Below are positions 36,344 to 47,713 of a stretch of 64,000 nt of DNA, piece after piece (position 1 is the stretch's first letter; each line of letters starts with the position of its first letter). The stretch spans positions 4,748,361-4,812,360 of the forward strand of contig NC_091097.1 in NCBI RefSeq assembly GCF_024713975.1, read 5' to 3'. This DNA comes from Paralichthys olivaceus (taxonomy: Eukaryota; Chordata; Actinopteri; Pleuronectiformes; Paralichthyidae). The notes under the pieces are model-generated. The model was not told where the DNA came from, did not search any database, and saw only the letters and a list, made by a program, of their open reading frames with translations. Made by a program: the position numbers and the translations under genes.

Positions 36344-37229
36344 GGAGGACTCGTGTCGGGACGTGACGACAGGGCGGGGGTGGCGGCGGCGGCGGCAGGT
36401 GGGGGTCAGGTGATGGCACTACACATGCTGAACAAAGTGTGTGTTTTCTTGCTGGATGTGAGCTGGTGGATTCTAGAAAAGACTCCAACTGTACATTCTC
36501 TCTTCTGGACTGCATTTAGTTTTTCCTTTGAGTTGAATGGGGACTAACGTGACTTGATGTATTATTATGACATCATAATAATATAATATCAATAATGATA
36601 ATAATGCCCGGGGGTTGGGGTGCTGCTGAAAATCCATAATTCTCTGTAGAACTACCACATCCTATCTAATATAGAATATTAAAATACCACTATATGCATT
36701 TGTCTTTGAGTTATATACTTGTATCTTTTAATAATATGAATCTGTTGTGCCTTTAAAATACATACTTCAGTAATGTATAGGAAAAATACTGTACAAAAAG
36801 AACAACTTAAAAGGTTTATATAAACATATCTCTTGTTATCAATATATCATCTCTGTTGTGAATCGTTTGGTTTGCAGTAAACAAATTGATTGGGTTAACC
36901 ACAGTATTGGACAACACCATCCAACTTTTTTTTTTCGTTGTCAACATCTTTTACATTCATACAGCCATCTTTAAAAAGAGGGCGAACATAGAGCTACAAA
37001 GAGGGAGACTACAGACATCTGTTGATTCCTAAAATAAAAACACTCATCGATCATGCTAAGTTAAGCAGAAGCAAAAATAATTATGAACAACTTTGCAAAA
37101 AAAGAAGAAAAGAATAAATCTGTAAGTAGCTTTTCGTTCTGTTAAAGAAATTATGCTTAAATCTGAAAACAAGGAGGCTAAACAACAACAATGTCCAGAG
37201 TAGTATTAATACTAAAAATAATATGAATA

Positions 37230-37230
37230 G

Positions 37231-37261
<31 letters not shown>

Positions 37262-37262
37262 A
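37230..37262. repeat. AT microsatellite
   Basis: An (AT)n run with one interruption, in the presumed hlf 3' UTR. Confidence 0.95.
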
Positions 37263-38049
37263 AAAAACAATCTTCCATCTGAGAAATAAAAGGTAGATAA
37301 ATATGAGGCAGAGGAAATTTTTTGAGTGAGTTGAAACATTGCACCAGTTCAGATTGTGAGACACGCATTAGTGCAAACTAAGGTTTTCTTAGTTAACGTA
37401 GCTGTGCTGAGATGAATGAGGGAGATAAAACTAGGTAGTAATCTGCAAGTGGTGGGGGAGGTGGCAGGGCGCCAGGAGGTGGGTAAGAAACATGGAGGCT
37501 GTCATGTCTGTTTAATTCTGGACAGGGATTATTGCTCAGTGTCCGGGCGATGGAGAGAAACAAACCAAAAATGAACATAAGAAAAAATAAAGCAAATCTA
37601 CACCACGAATTTTGCTATGTGAAAACAAATTACAGGCGGTGCTGTTCCAGATTAGCCGCAGAGGTAAAAGGGGGGCGGGGCTGTGATCGACAACTGAAAT
37701 ATAAACATGAACATCAAGAAAAGAAGAAGAAAAGGGTGCTCGTAGGTGCTGATAGAAGAAAAAAATGAACCTCACACACGGCTTAATAACACCAGAGATA
37801 TGAGGGATCAGGTAGAGGCGAGCAACAACACTTCACATGGTTGTAACACAGCAGAAGAAGAAGAAGAAGAAAAAGTGAAACAGGAAACAACAGTTTTCAG
37901 TCCCGATGTCACGTATAAAATTGGTATGAAAACGACAAACAGCATGTTTTCTGAAAGGAGGACGGGGGGATGGGGGTGGGGTGGACTCAGCTGGTGGGTT
38001 GGCTCATGACTCCTCACCGTACATTAAAGTGGGAAGTATGCATGTGTAA

Positions 38050-38079
38050 ATATATATATATATATATATGTATATATAT
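38050..38079. repeat. AT microsatellite
   Basis: An (AT)n run with a TATG interruption, about 340 bases past the hlf stop. Confidence 0.95.
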
Positions 38080-38422
38080 GCTTTTTTAATCTATGTATAT
38101 GTAAATATATTCAGTCGAACGATGTGTAAGGTAAGATAAAAGAAGGAACAGACAAAACGAAGCTTATGAAAGAAGTCAAAATGACAGTTATAATAACAGA
38201 ATCATACAGGTGTGTGTTGGGGGGTGTGGGGGGTTTGCGGGAGGAATGGGATGAGGTGAGGAAGGTGGGGGAGAAAGAGGGGGCGGGGGCAGTGCCACCA
38301 AAGGAGACACATTGTCCTTCAAACTCCAAAAATGGGGCAGGGCGATAAAGTGTGGGTGAGAGAGGAGGAGATGGAGGGGGGCTTGTAGTGGATTTTTTTT
38401 GGAGGGGTAGTGTGGGGGGGGC

Positions 38423-40939
38423 TCACAGGGGCCCATGTCGGGCCTCGTATTTAGCCACAATGTTCTTGCAGCGACCCAGCTCCTTCCTCAAGTCCGCTAC
38501 CTCCATGCGGAGAGCGGCGTTCTCCTTCTCCAGGAAGCCGGCACGAATGGCGATCTGGTTCTCTTTCAGCCGCCGCGCGTCCCGTGACCGCTTGGCCGCC
38601 ACGTTGTTCTTTCTGCGCCGGGCCCAGTACCTGTCATCCTGAGGAGCAGAAAAGAGCGGGTCAGGACATTTTAAGAAGACCCTCACCTTTTCAAGGTTTT
38701 TTACTTTCCCCTTTTCAATGACTGAGACGTCCAACAATCAGGACTGACGCTGCGAGGAAACCATCGTACAGTTATTGACCTTTCATAGCGTTAATGTTTG
38801 CCAATACGAAAACTTTAATTTTCCAGTTTCGACAATCGGAGCTGGTTCCATTGCGTATCATGTCCATAACAAATAGTAGTTTATTATCATTATACATTTT
38901 TAGATGTTTACAATAATTCATAAAATATTTACAAAAATGTTTCTAAGATGTTCATCTTGTTTTTTTTCTTAGTTGAAGCTGCATTTGTGTTTTGTTTTTA
39001 TTTATATTTATTAATGCTACGTTTCTTTGTCATGGGTTTGATAACGACATTTTAGGAATCTGTGCGAAAACACAGCCTCAGACATCAAAGAGAGAGACCC
39101 ACATAAACCCCTCCCCTACTCCCGCCCTGCGTCACCTTCAGGTCCTCTGGGATGAAGACCTTGCGGGCTTTTTTGATCATGGGCTGTGGCTTCAGCTCCT
39201 CTGCAGAGAACTTGCGTTTCCTGGGATCGAACATTTCCTGGCCAGGCACGCTGGACAGCGCCAGGTCCGCTGGGTCAGGCTCATAGGCCATGGGCACCTG
39301 AATGGACTCTGGGTCGATGGGGCTGGGGGTGTCCCGGGATGAGGGCAGTGCTGCTGAGGAGAAGAAGAAAAGGGCATTTATTCTTTTGAAAGAAAAAGGT
39401 GTGCAGAAAACATGTGCATTTTATTTTCCTTTGTGCATTTTTGCTTTTGATTCCCTGAAGTTTGTGTTTCCGTGCTTTAGTCTATTCACTGTGTTTATAC
39501 GTTTTTTTTGTGACTTTGCTTCATTTGCTGTCCATCAAAACAGGATTCCTGGTAAAATAAATCACACGCCAGACACCTTAATGGCTCTATATTAAAGTTC
39601 CAGGTGGCGTTATGATTGAGGCCTCATCTGCAAATCCTTTCTGCGACTCTTTCAAAGCTGGACAGAGGAGGAGCAGCAGTGGTTACCCCTGCTGAGAGGC
39701 CTGGGGGGGGGGAGCTGAATGCTGCCTTTCTTCCCTCTGAGCTCACATGTTTGTGTTTGCAAGGGCTGATCCTTGAAGAAATGTCAGGCCTGATCGTCTG
39801 CACCGACGTTAAAGCTCAGGAGCAGGTGACACAACTTTACTGGAAAAACAACATTTGTCCCGTTCAGAGAGGCATGTCTTGAATCTGACCAGCAGGTGGT
39901 GCTATCACACAAGCTTTAAAAACCGGTAAACAATGAACCATTTTTATCTCATCTTCACTCTGCAGGTATCAGCCACCCTGATCTCAAACCAACAGATTCT
40001 GCTGCTGCACGTCTTTACAAACATTACTCTGTTATTCTTTGCAATCGCACTAATTTGTATCGGACCAAACGGACATTACCAAACCTACGCTACCCACACT
40101 GTCTGAGGAAACGACAGAACAAGAGTGTGGTGGGCATTTTCCCTCAGTGCTGATCCTCAGACAGCTTGTACATCATGACCTAGATTTCTGAACTTGCGAG
40201 CCTGCCATTACGGCCCTGCTGCTGACTTTCGGTGTGTGCATGGGCGAGCCGCTCTTTGCGTTTGACTTGCGGTGGAGATTGGAGAAGGGGCCCATCAGAA
40301 ACAAACGGCGAGTCAGTCTGTACGCTGTCTGCCAGTGAACACAGTGTTCGAAAAAAGCTATGCACAAACTATTAAAGCCTCCAATTATCACCTCATAAAA
40401 CTGAGCACAAAGGCAAAAAAAATCCCCAAAGAGAACATCACAAATGCAACGACTCTCTCATACACACGCCATCACCAGATGTAGATGTCACGGTTCACTG
40501 CACACAAGCAGGGCCGGGTGCGGTTTGAAGTTCCTCGCTGAGATGACAAAACGATGACTTTATTAATAACGTATTAATAACACGGGTTTTCTACAAGACA
40601 ACTATCAAATGCTGAACTGAGAATGTGGTCTCAGTACGAAAGAAGGAAAGTTATTGGATCTCAGTTTTTAATTTCAGACGTGAACAATCTGCCGATTATT
40701 CTTAGAATCAAATTATTAATTGTTTAATCCTAATGTCAGAAAACAGTGAAACTTATACATCACAATTTCCAAAACCCAAAACCTTTTATCAGGAGGTTAT
40801 CTGGGCTACTGCACAAGTTGTCAAGCAATCTACCACCACTTTAAATTATTATTGGATAGATCAGTTTATATTTTCAAAATAATTTTTATTGTCAAATGTC
40901 TCGTTTTCAGTCTGAAACAAACAAACAAACAAACAAAAA

Positions 40940-40970
<31 letters not shown>

Positions 40971-43900
40971 TATTGCCTTTAAAATGCTACAAAACCGAGA
41001 AAAGCAGCACATCTGAAAACGGAAACTCCAATTATCTTAAATAGATTATTTTTTGTGAGTCAATTCATGGTTTAATTTTCCTGCACAGTCTTAAAAACAA
41101 ACATTTCTGTAATTGATTAAAATCAATCAACATAATTATAATTGATGATGAAAACATCGTCAGTTGCCACTGATGAAAAATTCTTCCTGGATCCAGCATT
41201 TCCAGTCTGAGTATTGAATGTTTTGCGTTTTAGAAATAAACACCTCATTGATCTGTCGCGATGAAGCTCGAAGATGAAAATAACTGCCTGCACAGATCAG
41301 CCATCAGCTCAAGAGAATTCCTGAGAATCACATGATTTTTATCGCAGAGGTAGTTTGGTTAGTCCACGAGCTACGACACACGCATATATCCTAACATGAC
41401 CTCCCACCATTCACACTGTGAGCCCTGCCAGACTGCAATCTTCTTACCGACTAAAACTGGTGGCTGTCTCACACAATCTGTCACAAACGTGAAAATAGCC
41501 CGCCTTGCCCTAATCACCTTTACAACTAATTTTAATCTCACTTGGCTAAAAGTAAAATGTACAGGACATTTCTTTGACCCCTTAACTACTGAACAACACA
41601 TTCCAGGTAAGAGGAAATAGTTGAAAAAATTGTCTTCTTAAACTGGAAATCTAAAATTAACAGGCCAGAAGAGGTAGACCAGAGGTGACCTACAAAGATG
41701 TGAGCAGAGGCTGGAACATGCTCAAGTCTCTTAATTGAAAAACCTGTGGAACCGGTTTCAATCTGACCCCTGAGCGTTTTATCTATTTGCACAGATCTCC
41801 TGCTACAGGTCAGGGTGACACTACATGAGCACATCGAAGTCGCAGTGTGTTATCACCCTGCCGTGTGAGCGAGAAGGTTACAATTGGTGATAAGAGGGGC
41901 TGTTGGGTCATATATTGTGTGGGGGGAAAGAGAGGATGAACTTTTACCTGGGTGTAGCATGGGACCAACAATGGCCAAACCATCCTCTCAAAGTCTCCAC
42001 AGAGGCAAAAGGACAAGGTCAAGGATACTTTTTTTCTCTGGTTAATGGATTTAAAATAGTTTAAGAATGTGAAAATGACTTCTGGCAGATTCACAAAATC
42101 AGAGTCGCAGATATTCTATATTTCATCTTTCGTCGATGAGTCTCATGAAAAGATCAACAATGAATTGATCTGGCAGATGTTTTGTGTGGAATATATAGAC
42201 GTGTCATATTGTTCCATTGTTGAAATTTGACTAAATCCCAAGTGCTGCCCAAAATACTCAATGTGTTTTTACACGCTACTGAAAAATAGTCCCTAACCAA
42301 TCCACTATTTCCTATTGTATGAGAAACGTTTGATTTAATCTGCTTCAGGAAAGGGCCGAGCCTTTTTAAGATATGAATCATCATTTTTATTTTTTTTTTC
42401 CTGAAAGATTTACATCTTTGTTTTGTTTGGTTTTGGTCCTTTCAAGAATAAAAACCAGCTTCATAGTTTATTGTGACCAGGATTGCTGATGCTGAGCCTC
42501 CTGATACAGACGCTTATTCGAGAGGAAGGCGACTCGGTTTTCCAGAGGAAACTGCCTCAACAACAATGGTAAAGATAATAACTTAGAATATACTTTTCTT
42601 GGTGCAGCTTTGATAAGTAGTGTGATAACTTCTGGCTGATTCCTGCTTCAACACAATAAAATGTTTTGACCAGTTGAAACACAAACCCCCATGTTTTCTT
42701 CCTCAAAAAATGTGCAGACCTATGTCTCTCTCTGAGGCACCTTTCCTTGACTAACACCACAACACACCCTTTGACCCCTCCTCCATCTGACTTCCCCTCT
42801 GGCCCCTGTTAACAGTGCACCACAGCCACCTCCCGACCCGACCCTGACACGGACCCTGAATGTCTCAGGGGCCGCTCACATTGAGAATACACTGCAAACG
42901 CCTGTTGTTATTGCGTTTGTTCGTGGGTAGAGATAACAGTGTTATCAGCTGCCTGCTGTATTGCTTGCAAGCAGAGTACAGGCACAGAGGGATTGTGGTT
43001 GTTGTGGGGGGTGGTGGAGTGGCTGGTCAGACGAGACGCGGTTTAGCGAGCTGGAACAATATTGTGTGCACGTGACAAAAGCACATCCGAGTCCATGTGA
43101 TCTCTGCAGGGTACAGCCTGTGCCTTGGCTCTGAGTCCAGGCTGTGTCGGAGCCGAGCTCGGCGAGGGAGGGGCGAAAGACTGGATAGGAAGTGGAGAGT
43201 GTTAAAGGGAGAGGAGGTGGGGAGGGGAGGGTGAAGTGAGAGTGAGGGAGGGAGGGAGGGAGGAGAGAAGAGAGGCAGGGAGATTCATGCCGTGACAAGC
43301 TCCTGTTTGAAGCTCAGTGCTGCACACGGCTCCTGCATGTGTTCGTCACATGGCTGGGCACACTGCAGGAAACCCCAGCCGTGTTCACATGAAATGTGAG
43401 GAGACTGGTGCAAACAGAGTTCTGTCACTGCGTGTAACACACATGTGCACTCACTCTGGAATTAACAGTACTGTACACTTGCACCTCCTCTGAAGCGCAT
43501 GAATAAATACATTTCTTTAAAATGTGGGGAAAACTAAAGAGCTAATTTCTGCCATTGGGAAGAATCACAATGTTTCACAGTTAATCACCAATATGTTTGT
43601 CAGACGCAGTTGTAGGCTGCACTGTTTTCTTTTGAAGGGAGGAGCTGAGCAGGTGAGAGGCCATCAGGGAGTCTGCTGTAACACCAACCAACCAATCAAT
43701 TGATCGCTCTAATATGAGGAACTGTTTTTCTTCCTGCTTTCTTCCTTATCATGAACTTAAGATCTGACTTTTTCTGAAATGTGCCTTAACATTTTTTTGC
43801 ATTGAGCAGTTTATTGACTTTTCAATCATTTTTGATATATCTTATTAATTACAGTCTCAACACAGGTGAATACAAAGCCTGGATGCCATATTCACCACAC

Positions 43901-46428
43901 TGCAGCGTTTACAATAGCTCATCAAGGTTCCTTCCTTCCTAATCTTGAAACTCAAATACACGTTGCACAAAGTGTGTGCGGTGGGGGCACACCAGCTGGG
44001 GAGATCTACAAACATCGCTTGGCACAAACAGACCTAACTCTGCTCATGCTATGGGACATTGTGTTTTGTGGCTCTTTCGAGGGAGCAGTCTATAACAATG
44101 AGCACACAGGATCGGTCACATTTCATGTAATTAAAGTGATAAATGAACCGGTGGCGTGGCTGTCATCAGGTCGAAATGAGTCCTTGAAAAGGTTGATGAG
44201 AGGACTGTGATGAATCACCACTCATCCTCCATTATCATTCAAACTGTCGAGTCTTTAATCGTCTCTGAGGTCAATACACAGCAGCACAGAGGGTTAATCC
44301 GACTGAAGGTGAAGTGGAGTGAATGTTTAACATTTACACCAGGAGCCCACCTCCACAGTGTTTACAGGTAAAACACACATAAGCAGAGTATTTACCATCA
44401 TCTCACACACATACATACATACATACACACACACCCCCCATGAATCCAAACAACCCATCTGTTTATCTCTTATGTATCGTCAGATCTTTTGCCAGGAGGT
44501 GTTTGGTGTCAAGTATGGATGCGAAACACGAACCATATGCAGTGGTGTGGTTGTGCTTGAATTCGCTCTGTTCATGTTCATCCTGAAGATCTGCCCATCT
44601 TTTATGAGTCAAACGGTTCAGGTTTCTGGTGAATTGAAAACCTAAATGTCATCTGGCATCGGCCTATCAAACTCAGACTCACAGTTTAATGGTACACTCT
44701 AAATGTCAGCTGCTTACTAAATGCCACTTCATTGCGATGATAATATTTTCAATAGCAAATGGCTGTTTGATGAGAGAAATACTGGAACTTTGTACTGAAA
44801 TGTTACGTCTGTAAAAATAAAATAATCGGTCTTGCATCTGCTTTTAGCTTCATAATACAGCTCCAGCTCTGAAACGATGCATTCAGGGACTCAGGACACA
44901 AACCACAAGGACTGTGCTCTCTCTTAGCCTCTCAAGACTCTCACTCTGATGTTGGATGGAAGCTGTGTGTTTGTGTATCAGTGTAGACCACAGTAGGGGC
45001 GTGAAACAAGCGTGTGAACCCATCTGTGCATGTGTCCCTGCGTGCAGGTGTGACTTCAGGTGCACATTAGGCTCCGCTGCATGTGCTTCCTACCTGCTGT
45101 GCTGGGGCTGTGGAGGCTGGTTTGAGGTGCCATGCCCGTGTGAACCGAGGTGGTGGCGCGGCTGCTGAGGTCCACCACGGAAGGTGTGGGCGGGGCGGGT
45201 GGCGGGGCCTGCTGGAGGGGCGCCTGCGGTTGCTGCACCGCCTGCTGAGCCTGGTTGCTCTGGGCCGTGTTGGCGGGGATGCCATTCTCCGACAGGAACT
45301 CCTCCAGGTCCATGTACTCCAGCTGAAAGTTGTTGCCATCGTAGGGCAGGGTCTTGTCCCAGAGGGTCGGTCCGAGGAAGGCCGACTGTGGATCGCTGGC
45401 TGCGCTGCTCTCATCGTCCAGCTTCTTCGCCTTCTCTTTTTCTTTCCCAAATCCTGTGAATGTTTGCACACAGTCATTTTCATTGTCTCAAGCAGAGGAG
45501 GATCAGGGGTCAGTGCACGGGCAGAAATAGAAAGTAAAACTGCGGTTTTAACTCAAAGGTTCAATTTAACCAATTGACCAAAAAATACTAAAATGCTATC
45601 AGATCAGATCTTTAGATGTGCTGCAGTGATAGCTTTACATCCACCTTGTCAGAACACTTAGCTTAAATAAAAAGTTATCTGTGTGGCTAATCAGTAAACA
45701 ATGTGTTGTTATTTATTTGAAATTAACCTTTAAATCTGAAATCAGGTCTCCATTCATGATCAGATGGTGCAATGACACTCAATACATTCAACCAACGCAA
45801 ACAGAGGGTGGACTGCAAGCACTGACAGCTGACGAGCAGAAAACACGCCCTCTATCGGCAGCTAGTGCTATCGCTAATGTAAATCCCACTGAAGACCAGA
45901 GGCTTTAAAAGGTTAGAAACGCACCTGGTAGCTAAAAACAGCGCAGTCACAACAATCACGCATGAAACCGCGACGCTTATTTGATAAGCAGAAGCTAAAA
46001 TAGCTTCCTAGCTTGAGCTGAAGTTTACGTCCAGCTGTCAGCGCAGCAACATTTTACAGAGACGAGCCGCATCTGTCTTTTTATTCCATCTCTGCCGCCC
46101 ACACATCAATAACATTACACTGTCTCATCTTCCGCAGAGATCGCAGAGTGCGAAGAGGAGTCACTGCCTGTTGCTCCAGTCCGCCCCTCACTGCGCGGTT
46201 ATCGGTCTAAGTCACGGGTGCGAGCAGGATGAAAACAACAAGCGGCGGAGGGAGCACCGCAGAGAAGCCGAGTCAAGCGAAGCGTTGACCCGGGTGAAAG
46301 CAAACACACGTACCGTCATCGTGGTGGAAAGGCAGCTTGAGCGGGTTCTCCAGCAGAGACTTGAGCACGCCGTGAGTCGGCGGCAGGAACGCGGGGTTGA
46401 CAGCAAGAGGTCTGGCCATTTTCTCCAT
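38423..46428 (-). CDS. hlf: Hepatic leukemia factor HLF, PAR-domain bZIP transcription factor, 4 coding exons
   Basis: HLF binds D-box sites as a homo- or heterodimer with DBP/TEF and gives circadian and liver-type transcriptional output (family knowledge). Exons, high to low: 46314-46428, 45094-45453, 39136-39353 and 38423-38638, all in phase, encoding 302 residues. Exon 1 gives MEKMARPL and [15 protein letters not shown]. Exon 2 gives [24 protein letters not shown] and [18 protein letters not shown]. Exon 3 carries [33 protein letters not shown] and the PAR domain through [13 protein letters not shown]. Exon 4, from residue 232, has the basic region [20 protein letters not shown], the leucine zipper and the family-typical end YEARHGPL. 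Those ends and VFIPEDLK separate it from TEF and DBP. A glutamine/proline-rich stretch ([20 protein letters not shown]) replaces part of the human exon 2 linker. The long third intron (39354-45093) holds only repeats and unassigned sequence. Confidence 0.97.
39354..45093. other. Large hlf intron between coding exons 2 and 3
   Basis: Holds an (ACAA)n / poly-A / (AT)n compound tract (40919-40972) and a purine-rich G/A tract (43190-43280, GGGAGGGAGGGAGGGAGGA). No nested gene with usable splice sites was found on either strand. Confidence 0.55.
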
Positions 46429-46790
46429 ATGTCTCGAAGGGCGAAATGGAGAAGAACGCTCGCGAAGACTCGGACGCTCCCCGCCTCGGAGAGAGAGAGA
46501 GACGCGGCCGCACTCGCTGCAGTGAGGAGGGCGGCGGTGAGAAGAGACCGAGCCGGCGGTAGACAGACGGAGCTCCGCGGTGCTGCAGGACGGAGAGCGG
46601 CTGGCTGCTGTGTGGCCGGAGCGCTGCTGACGGGCGGGTATCTGAGGCGGGAGGGCGGAGGCAGCGCGGCGGGGCTTCAGCCTCCATGTGCGGGGACGGA
46701 CGCCGTTGACGTCACGGCAGCGGGGGGGGGCGGGGGCGCTGCGGGAGACGCGTTCACGGGACTGAGCGAAAAAGGAGTTTCACAGGTCTG
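46150..46790 (-). promoter_or_regulatory. CpG-rich promoter and 5' UTR of hlf
   Basis: CpG density rises sharply around hlf exon 1 and upstream to about 46780, including GCGGCGG, CGCGG and a G-run near 46722. The annotated ATG sits inside it. On the plus strand a 206-codon frame crosses this stretch, but it is a by-product of GC content antisense to hlf. The start site lies upstream of 46428; no TATA box stands out. Confidence 0.6.
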
Positions 46791-46917
46791 AGCGGCCTCA
46801 GACCGATGATGCCTTCGGATAGTGTAGGAAATATCCGTTTCTGATCAATTAAAGATGCCAAGATGATAAGTTAAGATAATATATTTATTAGTATTTTTCG
46901 TAGTAGTATGATCAATA

Positions 46918-46975
46918 AGTCAATCAAATTGTATTTGTATAGCCCATGGTCACAAACTTGGTACTGCACTTCCTC
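46918..46975. repeat. Teleost SINE-like fragment upstream of hlf
   Basis: Reads AGTCAATCAAATTGTATTTG then TATAGCCCATGGTCACAAAC, a widespread fish motif (ATTTGTATAGCGC-type). Confidence 0.5.
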
Positions 46976-47030
46976 TGGGAATTCACAATACACATGGAAG
47001 GTGTGAAGCCGTTATGATGAACAGTTCGTG

Positions 47031-47073
<43 letters not shown>
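47031..47073. repeat. GACA microsatellite
   Basis: A (GACA)n run of about ten repeats. Confidence 0.97.
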
Positions 47074-47419
47074 TGTTTGTGGAATTAGCAGGTAAATATT
47101 TATTTGTCCCACTATAGATTTGCTGTGTTACAGCAGGTGAAAGGAAACAGTGAAATACATACTAAGTATAGGTCATAAGTAAAATAAACAGAAGCAACTC
47201 TAAAAAGAGAAATATATCCGTATTGTCATAGATTTAGTTTATTTCTATAATAAAACATTGAATTTTGTTGCTGAAACTATTAAACATTCAATAGCTAGTC
47301 GACAAAAATAATCTGTGTTTTAATAATTGAATAATAATGGAAATTCTCCTTCAAAAAGTCCAACAAGAAGACTTGATACTTTATTGTGTGGAAAGTAAAT
47401 ATTTTTAAGTGTCTGGATC

Positions 47420-47713
47420 ATAGATAGAACTATAGAACGATAGCTGGAACGATAGATGGAACAACAGATGGAACAATAGATGGAACAATAGATAGATTGA
47501 AAAATGGAACAACAAATAGAATGATAGATGGAACGATAGATGGAACAACAAATAGATTGATAGATCGAAAAGTAGATGGAACAATAAATAGATTGATAGA
47601 TGGAACGATAGATGGGAACAACAAATAGATTGATAGATGGAACAATAGATGGAACAATAAATTGATTGAGAGATGGAACAATAGATGGAACAATGGTTGG
47701 AACGATAGATGGA
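47420..47713. repeat. GATAGATGGAACAA-type minisatellite
   Basis: GATAGATGGAAC and AATAGATGGAACAA alternate with ACAAATAGATTGATAGATG for almost 300 bases, apparently grown from a GATA tract. The minus strand is open in three frames through it because of the short period; the frames encode only SIY/FHL repeats. Confidence 0.9.

Larger units (their letters stand above)
34570..38422 (-). other. Probable long 3' UTR of hlf with polyadenylation signal at 34588-34593
   Basis: There is no gene-like ORF between the hlf stop and 34.6 kb. The minus strand carries AATAAA at 34588-34593, which would give a 3.8-kb 3' UTR, similar in size to the long mammalian HLF 3' UTR. The stretch includes a CAG/CTG run (36321-36343), AT runs (37230-37262 and 38050-38079), and a strongly strand-biased G-rich segment on the plus strand (38215-38420). 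Extent is inferred. Confidence 0.45.

Noticed and set aside
36294-36547. Polyglutamine / polyalanine frames
   Set aside because: Caused by the CTG and GGC runs in the presumed hlf 3' UTR.
45083-45577. 164-residue plus-strand frame
   Set aside because: Antisense of GC-rich hlf exon 2.
46171-46791. 206-residue plus-strand frame, the second longest in the window
   Set aside because: Spans the hlf CpG island antisense to exon 1; arginine/alanine/glycine-rich composition is expected from CpG-rich DNA.
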